Part shown: piece by piece, positions 18,948 to 27,957 of the stretch
Layout: each line of letters begins with the position of its first letter
How positions within the stretch are numbered: position 1 is the first letter of the stretch
DNA from: Asanoa hainanensis
GTDB lineage: Bacteria; Actinomycetota; Actinomycetes; Mycobacteriales; Micromonosporaceae
DNA length: 64,000 nt
Direction: 5' to 3'
Assembly (NCBI RefSeq): GCF_900188485.1
Contig: NZ_FZPH01000021.1
Location: 12,211 to 76,210 of the forward strand
Made by a program: the position numbers and the translations under genes
The notes under the pieces: generated by a model
The model's database searches: none
Told to the model about the DNA's origin: nothing
What the model saw: the letters and a program-made list of their open reading frames with translations, nothing else

Positions 18948-20372
18948 GTGCGCGTAGCACTGATCAACGAAGGCACCTACCCGTACGCGCCCGGAGGCGT
19001 CGGCACCTGGTGCCACCAGATCCTCAACGGGCTCGACGGGCACGAGTTCCACGTCGTCGCCCTCACCGGCCACGGTGGCCCGCGCGAGCCCGCCTACCCG
19101 GTGCCGCCCTCCGTCACCGCGGTCGAGACGTACCCGGTGTGGGACCGACCGATCATGGTCTCCGGCGGGATCGCCCGGCACCGCCGCCGGCGCGCCGCGT
19201 CCGCCGCGGCCGTGCTGCTCTGCCGCGGACTGCTCGGCGACGACCCGCACAGCGCCGGCATGTTCGCCGACGGGCTGCGCCGGCTGACCGAGCTGTCCGG
19301 CGACGGCACGCACCCGCTGTTCGGCACGGAACTGCCCGAGGTGCTGCTCGACGCCTGGCAGGCCTCCGCCGGACCCGCCGCCGGCCGCCCGCCGCTGCCC
19401 CGGCTGTCGCTGCGCGACGCCCGGTCCGCCGCGGTGCTGCTCGAGCACGCCGTCCGGCCGCTGGCCTGCCGCACTCCCCGGGTGGATCTCTGCCACCCGG
19501 CCGCCGCCGGCCTGCCGGTGCTGGTCGCGCTGGCCGCCAAGTGGCGCGCCGGCACGCCGTACCTGCTCACCGAACACGGCGTCTACCTGCGCGAACGCTA
19601 TCTGGAGTACGGCGCGGGGATGCCGCTCGCGGTCAAGACGGTGGTGCTGCGGTTCTACCGGGCACTGGCCCGGCTCGGCTACGACGAGGCCGCGTTGGTC
19701 GCCTCCGTCAGCCGCTTCAACCAGCGGTGGGAGCTGCGGCTCGGCGCCCATCCGGCCAAGGTCGTGGTGGTGCCCAACGGGGTCGAGCCGCTGCGCTACC
19801 CGCCGCTGGCCACCGAGCCGACCGTGCCGACGGTCACCTGGGTCGGCCGGATCGACCCGCTCAAGGACCTGCACACGCTGATCCGGGCGATGCGCACCAT
19901 CCGCGACGCGGAGCCGCTGGCCCGGTTGCGGCTCGCCGGCCCGGTGCCCGAGACCGGCCGGGAGTACGCGGCGAGCTGCCTCGCGCTGATCGAACGGCTG
20001 GGCCTGCGGGCGGCGGTCGACCTCTCCGGCCCGGTGACGTGCAGCCGGCAGGCGTACGCGGACGGTCACCTGGTCGCGCTGTCGAGCATCTCCGAGGGCC
20101 TGCCGTACACGATCATCGAGGCGATGATGTGCGGCCGGCCGACGGTCAGCACCGACGTCGGAGGGGTGTCCGAGGTGGTCGGCGGCACCGGGCTGATCGT
20201 GCCGCCCGGCGACCCGGTCGCGTTCGGCCAGGCCTGCCTGGAGCTGCTCGGCGACGGCGAGCGGCGACGCAAGCTCGGCGCGCAGGGCCGGGACCGGGCC
20301 CTCACGCATTTCACCGTCGACCGGATGCTGGCCGCCTACCGCCAGCTCTACACGGACGTAAGAGCGGCATGA
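18948..20372 (+). CDS. PelF-like glycosyltransferase (GT4, DUF3492)
   Basis: A cytoplasmic GT-B glycosyltransferase of 474 aa. The N-terminal half starts MRVALINEGTYPYAPGGVGTW, the signature of the DUF3492 domain found in PelF, the glycosyltransferase of Pel exopolysaccharide synthesis. The C-terminal half is a GT4 donor-binding domain with VVPNGVE, VTWVGRIDPLKDL and the catalytic-site motif SEGLPYTIIEAMMCGRP. The GTG start has GGAG 7 bp upstream. The stop overlaps the next gene by 4 bp (ATGA). The sugar donor in characterised PelF is UDP-linked; here it is not known. It starts a three-gene coupled cassette. Confidence 0.88.
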   Translation: MRVALINEGTYPYAPGGVGTWCHQILNGLDGHEFHVVALTGHGGPREPAYPVPPSVTAVETYPVWDRPIMVSGGIARHRRRRAASAAAVLLCRGLLGDDPHSAGMFADGLRRLTELSGDGTHPLFGTELPEVLLDAWQASAGPAAGRPPLPRLSLRDARSAAVLLEHAVRPLACRTPRVDLCHPAAAGLPVLVALAAKWRAGTPYLLTEHGVYLRERYLEYGAGMPLAVKTVVLRFYRALARLGYDEAALVASVSRFNQRWELRLGAHPAKVVVVPNGVEPLRYPPLATEPTVPTVTWVGRIDPLKDLHTLIRAMRTIRDAEPLARLRLAGPVPETGREYAASCLALIERLGLRAAVDLSGPVTCSRQAYADGHLVALSSISEGLPYTIIEAMMCGRPTVSTDVGGVSEVVGGTGLIVPPGDPVAFGQACLELLGDGERRRKLGAQGRDRALTHFTVDRMLAAYRQLYTDVRAA

Positions 20373-21805
20373 GCGCACCGACGATCGGGCCGGTAGGCAG
20401 CGTCCCAGCGCCAAAAGGCCCCCCGCCGAGGTCGATCGCCGATCTGGCCGAGCGGTTCGCCGGCCGCGTGCTGGTGGTCGACGTCGAGGAGCTCGTCGCG
20501 ACCATCGAGGCGGCCGGCATCAGCGACAGGCAGGCGCAGGTGAGGTACGGCGTGCCGACGGTGTTCGCGCTCGGCGAGGCGGTGCTGGCCCAGCTCTGGG
20601 CCCAGCGCGGCCACCCGGGTGCGCGACCGCGCCGGCCCGCGATGGCCCCGTTCGCCCGCGCCGCGCTGGCCCGCGCGGCCCTGTTCCTGACACCGGCCCT
20701 GGCCGCCAACGCCGGCGGCGCGACGCTCGACCGGGTCGGCTGGCCGCTGCTCGCGATCACGCTGGTGCTCGGCTGGTCCGGCGGTCAGGCGCTGGCCTGC
20801 GCGGGGTACGCCCGCGCCGGGCACGGTGCGATCGGTTCGGCGCTGCGCCGGCTCGGGCTCGGCCTGCTGGTCGGCACCGCCGGGTGCGGCGCCCTGGTCG
20901 CCCTCGGTCCGAGCTGGCTGGTCGGTGCGCGCGCGGTCGCGTACGCCGTCTGCGGTGTCGGGCTCGTCGCCTTCGCCACCGTCGCCGCCGCCCTGGTCGG
21001 GGACCGGGTCGGCGCGGTGCTGCGCTGGTCGGTGCCCGTCTCGCTGGTCAGCCTCGCGCTGCTGGCCGGGCTGCTGCCGGAGCGCTACACGTGGGTGCTC
21101 GGCGCCGCGGTCGGGCTCGCCGCCGCACGCGCCTTCGCACCGGCGCTGCGCCGCGACCCACCCGGCGCCCGCATGCCGGTGCGCACCCCGTACGGCGCGG
21201 TGGCCGCGTACCTGCTGATCGGTGCCGGGCAGGCGGGCGCGTTCTTGCTGGTATCCCGGCTGGAGGCGGGTGCCGGGGCGGCCGCGGTCCCGCTGCTGCT
21301 GGCCGTGCCGTTGATCGAGCTGTTCGTCGGCTGGCACGCCGCCGGCGCCGCGGCCGGCCTGGACCTCTACGACGACCTCGCCACCTACCGCCGGCACCTG
21401 CGGGCGCTGGGCGTGGTCACCCTCGCCGCGCTGGTGCCGCCGCTGGCGATCGGAGCCGCGCTCGTGTTCGCGGCCTTCCGGCTGCCCTACGAGCTGTCCC
21501 GCCACCCCGACGCGCGCACGCTGGTGCTGTCGGCGGCGGCCGGCCTGCTGCTGGCCGGCGTCTGGGCGGCGACGCTGCTGCTGGCGACGCGCGGTCGGCT
21601 GGTGCTGGCCGCGCTGCTGGCGCTGGCGCCCGTCGCCTTCGCGGTGGTGCCGGTAGCGGGTTGGCTGGTGGCCGTGCCGACGGGCAGCGCCGAGTCGTTG
21701 ATCCAGGTGTTGTTGCCCGCGACGGTGGCCGGCCTGGCCGCGACCTCGGTGCTCGGCCTCGCCGCCACCGCACACACCGTCTTCCATTCCGGGAGCTACC
21801 GATGA
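20369..21805 (+). CDS. Multi-span membrane protein, PelG-like
   Basis: A 478-aa membrane protein. A soluble N-terminal segment of about 75 aa (ADLAERFAGRVLVVDVEELV and DRQAQVRYGVPTVFAL regions) is followed by about 12 strongly hydrophobic spans from residue 95 to the end. Position and topology match PelG, the MOP-superfamily flippase-like partner of PelF, but sequence motifs alone do not prove the family. It overlaps both neighbours by 4 bp (ATGA), so the three genes are translationally coupled. It probably moves or helps secrete the glycan made by the upstream enzyme. Alternatively it is an actinobacteria-specific transporter of unknown function. Confidence 0.75.
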   Translation: MSAPTIGPVGSVPAPKGPPPRSIADLAERFAGRVLVVDVEELVATIEAAGISDRQAQVRYGVPTVFALGEAVLAQLWAQRGHPGARPRRPAMAPFARAALARAALFLTPALAANAGGATLDRVGWPLLAITLVLGWSGGQALACAGYARAGHGAIGSALRRLGLGLLVGTAGCGALVALGPSWLVGARAVAYAVCGVGLVAFATVAAALVGDRVGAVLRWSVPVSLVSLALLAGLLPERYTWVLGAAVGLAAARAFAPALRRDPPGARMPVRTPYGAVAAYLLIGAGQAGAFLLVSRLEAGAGAAAVPLLLAVPLIELFVGWHAAGAAAGLDLYDDLATYRRHLRALGVVTLAALVPPLAIGAALVFAAFRLPYELSRHPDARTLVLSAAAGLLLAGVWAATLLLATRGRLVLAALLALAPVAFAVVPVAGWLVAVPTGSAESLIQVLLPATVAGLAATSVLGLAATAHTVFHSGSYR

Positions 21806-22497
21806 TCGAGCTGCCTCGCCGGGTGCCCGGCGCCTCCACCGCCGGGCCGGCGCCGACCAGGTTGGTGCCGCTCTACGTGCATCCGCACGAGGACCCGCAG
21901 GCCTGGGACCCGGACGCGCTGGCCGGCACCACCGTGATCGTCAACGTGCAGGACGGGCCGGGTGCCGCGCCCGACGAGTCGTACCTGTCGGCGACCGCCC
22001 GGCTCGCGCGGGACGGCGTGCCGATGCTCGGCTACGTCGACCTGGGCTACTCGGCCCGGCCGATCGCCGACATCCTCGACGACGTCGACCGCTGGACCGC
22101 GTACCCGATGTCGGGTGTCTTCCTCGACCAGTGCCCGACCGGCGCGTTCGGCATGGGCCCGGTGGCGTTGGCGGTGCGCGTCGCCCGCCGGGCCGGCCTG
22201 TTCGCGACGGTGCTCAACCCCGGCACGCCGCCCGAGCCGGTCTACCGGGACCTCGGCGTGCCGATCTGCGTGTACGAAGGCGCCTGGGACGACTACCAGG
22301 AGTGGACGGGCGAGGGCGCGCTGCCCGGCGACGGCCACCTGATCCACAGCGTGCCGCCGTGGCAGCTCGAACACGCCCGCCGCGTGATGGCCTGGCGCGG
22401 TGCCGGCTTCGGCCTGGTCACCGACCGCTGGCCGCCGAACCCGTGGCAGGGCCTGCCGTCGGACTCACCGCGCCCGCTGGCCGTGGTGCCCGGCTAA
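21802..22497 (+). CDS. Spherulin-4/GH135-like glycosidase
   Basis: A 231-aa protein of the spherulation-specific family 4 (TIM-barrel) group. Characteristic segments are [12 protein letters not shown] near the N-terminus, [28 protein letters not shown] and ATVLNPGT, which carry the barrel's acidic residues. Characterised relatives (fungal Sph3, GH135) cleave alpha-1,4-GalNAc polymers, and the PelA hydrolase domain is functionally similar. No signal peptide is visible, which is odd for an enzyme of this type; it may act inside or be exported by another route. It is the third coupled gene of the Pel-like cassette and converges on mutM with a 4-bp overlap. Confidence 0.85.
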   Translation: MIELPRRVPGASTAGPAPTRLVPLYVHPHEDPQAWDPDALAGTTVIVNVQDGPGAAPDESYLSATARLARDGVPMLGYVDLGYSARPIADILDDVDRWTAYPMSGVFLDQCPTGAFGMGPVALAVRVARRAGLFATVLNPGTPPEPVYRDLGVPICVYEGAWDDYQEWTGEGALPGDGHLIHSVPPWQLEHARRVMAWRGAGFGLVTDRWPPNPWQGLPSDSPRPLAVVPG

Positions 22498-23345
22498 GCC
22501 GCGATACGGGGTCGCGGCTGGCACTTCGGGCACGAGAACGACGAGCGGTTCATGAACGCCTCGCGGCGCATCGGCGCGCCGCAGCGGTTGCAGGGCAGGC
22601 CCTCCCGGCCGTACGCGTTCAGGCCCCGCTCGAAGTAGCCGCTCTCGCCGTTGACGTCGACGTAGAGCGCGTCGAAGCTGGTGCCGCCCGCGCGGATCGC
22701 CTCTTCGAGCACGTCGCGGACGTGTCCGAGCAGGCGCAGGGCGGCGGGCCGGGTCAGCCGGTCGGTGGGCCGGGCACCGTGCAGGCGCGCCCGCCACAGC
22801 GCCTCGTCGGCGTAGATGTTGCCGACCCCGGAGATCAGCGTCTGGTCGAGCAGCGCGCGCTTCACCTCGGTGCGGCGGCGGCGCAGGCCGGCGGCGAAAC
22901 CCTCGTCGGAGAACTCCGGGTCGATCGGGTCCCGGGCGATGTGGGCGATCTCCGCGGGCAGGTCAGCGCCGCCCGAGGAGACCGACAGGCCGCCGAACGT
23001 GCGCTGGTCGACGAAGCGCAGCTCGGGATCGCCGTCGTCGAAGCGGAAGCGGATCCGCAGGTGGGTCTCGTCCGGGGTGCTGGCCGGCTGGAGCAGCATC
23101 TGGCCGGACATGCCGAGGTGGCCGACGATCGCGTCGCCGCTGTCGAGCGGGAGCCACAGGTATTTGCCCCGGCGGCGGACGTCGAGGACCCGGCGGCCGA
23201 CGAGCTGGCCGGCGAAGTCGAGCGGGCCGGGCAGGTGGCGGCGGACCGAGCGCGGGTGGTGCACCTCGACCGACGCGATCCGCCGGTCGGCGACGTGCTT
23301 CTCCAGACCGCTGCGGACGGTCTCGACCTCGGGTAGCTCGGGCAC
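22494..23345 (-). CDS. mutM: Formamidopyrimidine-DNA glycosylase
   Basis: A base-excision repair enzyme (Fpg) removing 8-oxoguanine and formamidopyrimidines, with AP lyase activity. The 283 aa start PELPEVETV, giving the catalytic Pro (nucleophile) and Glu after Met removal, followed by the beta-hairpin Lys near 61 (GKYLWLPL). The helix-two-turn-helix contains [12 protein letters not shown]. The C-terminal zinc finger has CNRCG and CPKC. The start is 9 bp after the rnc stop, in the DUF177-rpmF-plsX-rnc-mutM operon. Confidence 0.96.
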   Translation of the reverse strand: MPELPEVETVRSGLEKHVADRRIASVEVHHPRSVRRHLPGPLDFAGQLVGRRVLDVRRRGKYLWLPLDSGDAIVGHLGMSGQMLLQPASTPDETHLRIRFRFDDGDPELRFVDQRTFGGLSVSSGGADLPAEIAHIARDPIDPEFSDEGFAAGLRRRRTEVKRALLDQTLISGVGNIYADEALWRARLHGARPTDRLTRPAALRLLGHVRDVLEEAIRAGGTSFDALYVDVNGESGYFERGLNAYGREGLPCNRCGAPMRREAFMNRSSFSCPKCQPRPRIAA

Positions 23346-23354
23346 CGGGTAAAC

Positions 23355-24098
23355 CTATTCGGCGGCGGCCGGTGCGGCCACCTTCTCCGTCACCCGATCG
23401 GACAGCTCCCGCCAGGCGGACTCGGCCGCCCGCTGCTCGGCCTCCTTCTTGCTGCGGCCGTCGGCGCCGCCGTAGCGCTTGCCGGCCACCACGACCCAGG
23501 CGGTGAACGTCTTGGCGTGGTCGGGGCCGGCCTCGTCGATGCGATATTCCGGGACGCCGAGGCTCAGCGTCGCCGTCAGCTCCTGGAGGCTGGTCTTCCA
23601 GTCGAGTGCGGCGCCCCGGCCGGCGGACTCCGCCATCAGCGGGTCGAACAGCCGGTGGATCACCTCGGCCGCGGTGTCCAGGCCGTACTGGAGGTAGATG
23701 GCGCCGAGCAGCGCCTCCAGGGTGTCGGCCAGGATGCTGTTCTTGTCGCGCCCGCCGGTCGTCTCCTCACCCTTGCCGAGCAGAAGGTAAGGGCCGAGCC
23801 CGCCCGGGCCGAGCCGACGGGCCACGTCGGCCAGCGCCCGCATGTTGACGACGCTGGCCCGCAGCTTGGCCAGCTGGCCCTCCGGCAGGTCGGGGTGGTT
23901 GTTGAAGAGGGCGGTCGTGATCACCACGCCGAGCACCGAGTCACCGAGGAACTCGAGGCGCTCGTTGGTCGGCAGTCCGCCGTTCTCGTAGGCGTAGGAC
24001 CGGTGGGTCAACGCCCGCTCCAGCAGGTCGACGTCGAACCCGATGCCGAACGCCGTCTCCAGCTGCGCGACCGGTGGTCGCCTGCGCTTGTCAGTCAT
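23355..24098 (-). CDS. rnc: Ribonuclease III
   Basis: A double-stranded RNA endonuclease for rRNA and mRNA processing. With the ATG at 24098 it has 247 aa: an N-terminal RNase III domain with the signature [12 protein letters not shown] holding the catalytic Glu and Asp residues, and a C-terminal dsRNA-binding domain (about 165-235, ending [13 protein letters not shown]). A longer in-frame extension overlaps plsX and is rejected. The start overlaps the plsX stop by 4 bp. Confidence 0.95.
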   Translation of the reverse strand: MTDKRRRPPVAQLETAFGIGFDVDLLERALTHRSYAYENGGLPTNERLEFLGDSVLGVVITTALFNNHPDLPEGQLAKLRASVVNMRALADVARRLGPGGLGPYLLLGKGEETTGGRDKNSILADTLEALLGAIYLQYGLDTAAEVIHRLFDPLMAESAGRGAALDWKTSLQELTATLSLGVPEYRIDEAGPDHAKTFTAWVVVAGKRYGGADGRSKKEAEQRAAESAWRELSDRVTEKVAAPAAAE

Positions 24099-25111
24099 GT
24101 GGTCACCTCGATCAGGTCGGCCAAAGCCGTCGCGATACGCGCGATCGCGTGGTTTCGGTGCAGGGTGGCGGCGAGGGCGAGGCCCGACGCGATGTCGTCG
24201 CCGGTCGCGCCGCCGTGACAGATCACGACGGTGCCGCACACTCCGAGCAGGGCGGCGGCCCGCGGCGCGGCGCCGCCCGGCGGTGGTCCGCCGGCCATGG
24301 CGTAGGCGCCCTCGATGCCTTTGAGCAGGACATTTCCGGTGAAGCCGTCGGTCACCACGACGTCGGCCCGCTCGCCGGACGAGACGTCGTAGCCCTCGAC
24401 GAGGCCGACGTAGTGAGCGTCGCCGCAGAGCTTGAGGTCGGCCAGCATCGGGTCGGTGCTGCGCCGGGCGCGGTCGCCCTTGCCGGGCTCGGTGCCGATG
24501 GAGAGCAGGCCGACGCGGGGGCGGGCGATGTCGTGCACGACGCTGGCGTACGCGGCTCCGAGCAGGGCGTGCCCGGCCAGCGTGATCGGTCGCGCCTCCA
24601 GCGAGCCCCCGACGTCGAGCAGGGTCACGGGGCCGGCGATGGCCGGGATGGTGGCGAGCAGCGCGGGACGCCGGATGCCGGGCCAGCGGCCCAGGCTGAG
24701 CACGGCCGCGGTGACGATGGCCCCGGTCGCGCCGGCGGAGACGAGCGCGTCGGCCGCGCCCTCGGCGACGGCCAGGGCGGCACCGCGGACGGTGGTGTCG
24801 AAGCGGCCACCGCGCTGCGGCGGGTCGGCCATGCCGACCGCACCCCACAGGGCGCGCACGGAGACGCGGTGGCGATCGGCGGCCGGGATGGCCGCGATGA
24901 ACTCGTCGGCCACCTCAGCGGGGCCGACGAGCAGGAGGCGCAGATCGGGATCAGCCGCGAACGCCCGCAGAGCGCCGTCAACCACGACGGCGGGAGCTCC
25001 GTCCCCGCCGAGGAGGTCAACGGCGATCCGCACGGCGACCGGTTCCAGGGAACGTCCGGGAACCGGGTCGCCGGGCGCCGACGCTGCCCGACCGAGGGTC
25101 GGGTGCGTCAC
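24095..25111 (-). CDS. plsX: Phosphate acyltransferase PlsX
   Basis: An acyl-ACP:phosphate acyltransferase that makes acyl-phosphate for phospholipid synthesis. The 338-aa reading has the PlsX core [37 protein letters not shown] and [12 protein letters not shown]. The GTG at 25111 follows the rpmF stop by 7 bp but lacks a good ribosome site. An in-frame GTG at 25033 would start exactly at the canonical MRIAVD and give 312 aa, so the start is uncertain. The Gly/Pro-rich stretch [14 protein letters not shown] near residue 285 is less conserved. It sits between rpmF and rnc in the conserved operon. Confidence 0.92.
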   Translation of the reverse strand: MTHPTLGRAASAPGDPVPGRSLEPVAVRIAVDLLGGDGAPAVVVDGALRAFAADPDLRLLLVGPAEVADEFIAAIPAADRHRVSVRALWGAVGMADPPQRGGRFDTTVRGAALAVAEGAADALVSAGATGAIVTAAVLSLGRWPGIRRPALLATIPAIAGPVTLLDVGGSLEARPITLAGHALLGAAYASVVHDIARPRVGLLSIGTEPGKGDRARRSTDPMLADLKLCGDAHYVGLVEGYDVSSGERADVVVTDGFTGNVLLKGIEGAYAMAGGPPPGGAAPRAAALLGVCGTVVICHGGATGDDIASGLALAATLHRNHAIARIATALADLIEVTT

Positions 25112-25118
25112 GCCGAGA

Positions 25119-25292
25119 TCAGACCTCGATGACCTGACGGCCGTTGTAGGTGCCGCAGACGCTGCACGCGGCGTGCGGCAGCTTCGGCGACTTGCACTGC
25201 GGGCAGGCCACGGTCGCGACCGCCGTGGTCTTCCACTGCGCCCGGCGCGACCGGGTGTTGCTCCGCGACATCTTGCGCTTGGGAACGGCCAC
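25119..25292 (-). CDS. rpmF: 50S ribosomal protein L32
   Basis: A 57-aa large-subunit protein, short and starting with GTG, so it is easily missed. It begins [20 protein letters not shown] and has a zinc-ribbon pattern CPQC (30-33) and CSVC (43-46), and ends QVIEV. A GGGAAG ribosome site lies about 10 bp upstream. The start is 5 bp after the DUF177 stop and the stop is 7 bp before plsX, the standard bacterial order. Retention of the cysteines suggests a zinc-binding form. Confidence 0.96.
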   Translation of the reverse strand: MAVPKRKMSRSNTRSRRAQWKTTAVATVACPQCKSPKLPHAACSVCGTYNGRQVIEV

Positions 25293-25297
25293 GGTAG

Positions 25298-25861
25298 TTA
25301 CTTCCCTTCACGGTTAAGTTCAGACAGCGCCGCCCAGCGCGGGTCGACCTGCTCGTGATTGTGGTCAGCGGGCAGTTCGTCGAGCAGTCCCCCACAGTCG
25401 GGGCACAGCCCGGGGCAGTCGGCACGGCACACCGGGTTGGTCGGCAGTGCCAGCACCACCGCGTCCCGTACCGCCGGCTCCAGGTCGATCAGATCACCCT
25501 GGACCCGGCCGATCTCGTCCTCGTCGCTCGTCTCGTCGGTGGTGCTGTGCTCGTAGGCGAACAGCTCCTGGATCGGGACGTCTTCGGAGTCGCTGATCGG
25601 GCGCAGGCAGCGGCCGCACTCGCCGGTGATCGGGACATGGACCGTCCCGGAGACGAGCACGCCCTCGGACACCGACTCGAGTCGCAGATCGAGACCCAAC
25701 TCGGCGCCTTCCGGCACACCGATCATCTCCAGGCCGAGGTCGGACGGTGCCGCGACGACGCGCTCGACGGTGCGCATGGCACCAGGGCGCCGTGGCAGTT
25801 CTCGGGTGTCGAGAACCAGCGGGGCGCGGGGGTCGAGGTTGTGCTGCGTGTTTTTTGGCAT
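25298..25861 (-). CDS. DUF177 (YceD-like) protein
   Basis: A 187-aa member of the DUF177 family, linked in bacteria and plants to 23S rRNA accumulation and nearly always encoded before rpmF. Key pieces are [17 protein letters not shown], the CGRC pair ([10 protein letters not shown]) and the C-terminal cysteine cluster [14 protein letters not shown]. The ATG at 25861 was preferred because the family pattern begins there; an upstream start at 25891 adds ten unconserved residues. Precise biochemical role unknown. Confidence 0.9.
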   Translation of the reverse strand: MPKNTQHNLDPRAPLVLDTRELPRRPGAMRTVERVVAAPSDLGLEMIGVPEGAELGLDLRLESVSEGVLVSGTVHVPITGECGRCLRPISDSEDVPIQELFAYEHSTTDETSDEDEIGRVQGDLIDLEPAVRDAVVLALPTNPVCRADCPGLCPDCGGLLDELPADHNHEQVDPRWAALSELNREGK

Positions 25862-25941
25862 AGTCAGACTCCGGCCTGTCGAGGCCGACATGCCAGGTTA
25901 CCCGAGGCGTGACGGCCGAGGCCAATCGGGCCGGCAACCGG

Positions 25942-26439
25942 TCAGAAGGGCAGTGGACGTTCGTTTTCCTCGCCGACGAAGGTGCCGATCTCGCGCAGCG
26001 CGTGCATCTTGTCGCGCCCTCGCTCGATCGAGGCTAGCGCGCGGGTGAGGAACTGCTCGAAGTTGGCGAGCGCGGTGTCGACGTAGTCGTCGACCTCTTC
26101 CCGGAGCCGCTGCGCCTCGGCCCGCGCCTCGGAGATGATCCGGGCGCCCTCGTGCTCGGCGCTGACGGTGATCTCGTTGACCGACACCAGCCGGGCGTGC
26201 TCGGCCTCGCCCTCGCTGATGATCCGGTCGGCCTCGCGCTTGCCGGCGTCCATGATCTTGTCGCGCTCGTCGAGGAGCGCGGCCGCGCGCCGCAGCTCGC
26301 TGGGCAGGTCGGCGCGGAGCTCGTCAAGCTTGGCGATCATGGGACCGCGATCGACCATGGCGCTGTTGCGCGACATCGGGACCGCGCGCGCGTGCTCCAC
26401 AATCGCGATGATCTCGTCGATCTGCTCGAACGGATCCAC
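25942..26439 (-). CDS. sepIVA: SepIVA-like DivIVA-domain protein
   Basis: A 165-aa cytoplasmic coiled-coil protein: an N-terminal segment (DPFEQIDEIIAIVEHARAVPM), then a long helical region from about residue 40 rich in Ala, Arg and Glu. Its position between coaD/rsmD and DUF177-rpmF matches mycobacterial Rv2927c/SepIVA, a DivIVA-domain factor in septation and cell-envelope growth. The GTG has AGGAG 6 bp upstream. The symbol is assigned by position and architecture, not by a search. Confidence 0.75.
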   Translation of the reverse strand: MDPFEQIDEIIAIVEHARAVPMSRNSAMVDRGPMIAKLDELRADLPSELRRAAALLDERDKIMDAGKREADRIISEGEAEHARLVSVNEITVSAEHEGARIISEARAEAQRLREEVDDYVDTALANFEQFLTRALASIERGRDKMHALREIGTFVGEENERPLPF

Positions 26440-26598
26440 CGCACTCTCCTGTCATCTTCGGCCGGCGGCCGGTCGGCTGCTCCATCCATGATGCGGCTCG
26501 GAGGCGACACCGGGCCCATTCCGGATCGGCGCGTCGCCCTATGTATCGAGGGGCCTGCGCACCCGGTATCGAACCACGACGATCGGTTGGCCGGAAGG

Positions 26599-27087
26599 TC
26601 AGTGCACTCCCTTGGCGGCCAACCGGTCCCGCAGAGCATCCAGGACGTGGTCGGGCACGTGCGCCGACACGTCACCGCCCCATTTCGCCACCTCTTTGAC
26701 GAGGCTGGACGAAAGGAACGAATAGAGCGGGTTGGTCGGCATGAACAGGGTCTCCACGCCGGCGAGCCCGATGTTCATCTGCGCCATCTTGAGCTCGTAG
26801 TCGAAGTCGCTGACCGCCCGCAGGCCCTTGACCACGACGGCCGCCTGCACGGTCCGGCAGAAGTCGACCAGCAGGCCCTGGAAGGACTCGATCCGGACGT
26901 TCCCGTAACCGCCGGTCGCCTCGCGGAGCATCTCGATGCGCTCGTCGACGGTGAACAACCCGGTCTTCGACTGGTTGATCAACACACCGACGATCACCTC
27001 GTCGAACAGCCGGCTCGCCCGGCCGATGATGTCCAAGTGACCATTGGTGACCGGGTCGAACGATCCAGGACACACCGCACGCCTCAT
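26599..27087 (-). CDS. coaD: Phosphopantetheine adenylyltransferase
   Basis: An enzyme of coenzyme A synthesis, converting 4'-phosphopantetheine and ATP to dephospho-CoA. The protein is 162 aa with the nucleotidyltransferase signature GSFDPVTNGHLDII, the VVVKGLRAVSDFDYE segment, and SSSLVKEVAKWGG near the C-terminus. The ATG at 27087 overlaps the rsmD stop by 4 bp (ATGA), which decides it over an upstream start at 27105. Between its stop and sepIVA are 159 bp without an obvious gene. Confidence 0.96.
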   Translation of the reverse strand: MRRAVCPGSFDPVTNGHLDIIGRASRLFDEVIVGVLINQSKTGLFTVDERIEMLREATGGYGNVRIESFQGLLVDFCRTVQAAVVVKGLRAVSDFDYELKMAQMNIGLAGVETLFMPTNPLYSFLSSSLVKEVAKWGGDVSAHVPDHVLDALRDRLAAKGVH

Positions 27088-27647
27088 GATCGGCGACCGT
27101 ACCAAAGCGTCGTCTCCCCGTAACGGCGGCTGCGCACGGACGTGACCCCTTCCACCTGCGGCGGCGGGCCGCTGCGGGACGAGCGCTCGAAAACCAGCAC
27201 GGCGTCCTCGGCCAGCCAGCCGCCGTCGACCAGTGCGGTCGCCGTCGCGGCGATCTCCTCGTCGATCACCGCGTACGGAGGGTCGGCGAAAACCACATCG
27301 TAGGGCGCGCCGTCGGGCCCGCGGCCGAGGACCGCGGCGACCCGGTCGACGACCAGCCGGGCGGCGGGCTCGGCGCGCAACGTCGTCAGGTTGGTCTGTA
27401 TCGTCCGCGCGGCGCGGCCGTCCGACTCGACCAGCAGCACGTGGGTGGCACCCCGGGACAGCGCCTCCAGCCCGACCGCGCCCGAGCCGGCGTAGAGGTC
27501 GGCGAACCGGGCGCCGTCGAGGTCGACCATCGAGTCGAGGCTGCTGAACAACGCCTCGCGTACCCGGTCGGAAGTGGGCCGGGTGCCCGCACCCGGCGGT
27601 GCCGTCAACCGGCGCCCGCCGAGCGTGCCCGCGACGATGCGGGTCAT
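27084..27647 (-). CDS. rsmD: 16S rRNA (guanine(966)-N2)-methyltransferase RsmD
   Basis: A SAM-dependent methyltransferase of the small ribosomal subunit, 187 aa from the ATG at 27647. It starts TRIVAGTLGGRRLTAPPG and shows the RsmD pattern TRPTSDRVREALFSSL, the SAM-binding DLYAGSGAVGLEALSRG, and the catalytic VFADPPY. It overlaps coaD by 4 bp, a conserved pair. Confidence 0.94.
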   Translation of the reverse strand: MTRIVAGTLGGRRLTAPPGAGTRPTSDRVREALFSSLDSMVDLDGARFADLYAGSGAVGLEALSRGATHVLLVESDGRAARTIQTNLTTLRAEPAARLVVDRVAAVLGRGPDGAPYDVVFADPPYAVIDEEIAATATALVDGGWLAEDAVLVFERSSRSGPPPQVEGVTSVRSRRYGETTLWYGRRS

Positions 27648-27957
27648 GACTGCCTGCCCATAAACGTGCAGGCTACTCGGCCGGCCGGGCGGCTGCCGCG
27701 CCCGCACCGCGACGTTCGGGGATCAAGAGGTGACCGGGCGTGTATCAACAATCACGAATCAATATCACCATCCTTAGGTCTTGCTGATAGCGGCGTGTCC
27801 CTTTTAGAAACCGCTAAGGTCTCCGCCTGTGTCGACTGCCGCCCAGTTGGCACACGACGGCGAGGCAGACGACCCGGGGCCCGACTGACCACACTCGACG
27901 GTGGCGACGGGGTGTCTCGACCGTGTCCTGAAAAGCCCCAATCTGTCAGGAGTACGC
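27648..27957. other. Intergenic region upstream of the LPXTG gene
   Basis: A 310-bp region between divergent rsmD and the LPXTG surface-protein gene. The central part (about 27745-27815) is unusually AT-rich for this genome and probably holds promoters. It contains CCTTAGG at 27772-27778 and CTAAGG at 27814-27819, an inverted repeat with a 36-bp centre that shares the core of the motif upstream of the CAP-domain gene. No small gene or RNA is recognised. Confidence 0.5.
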
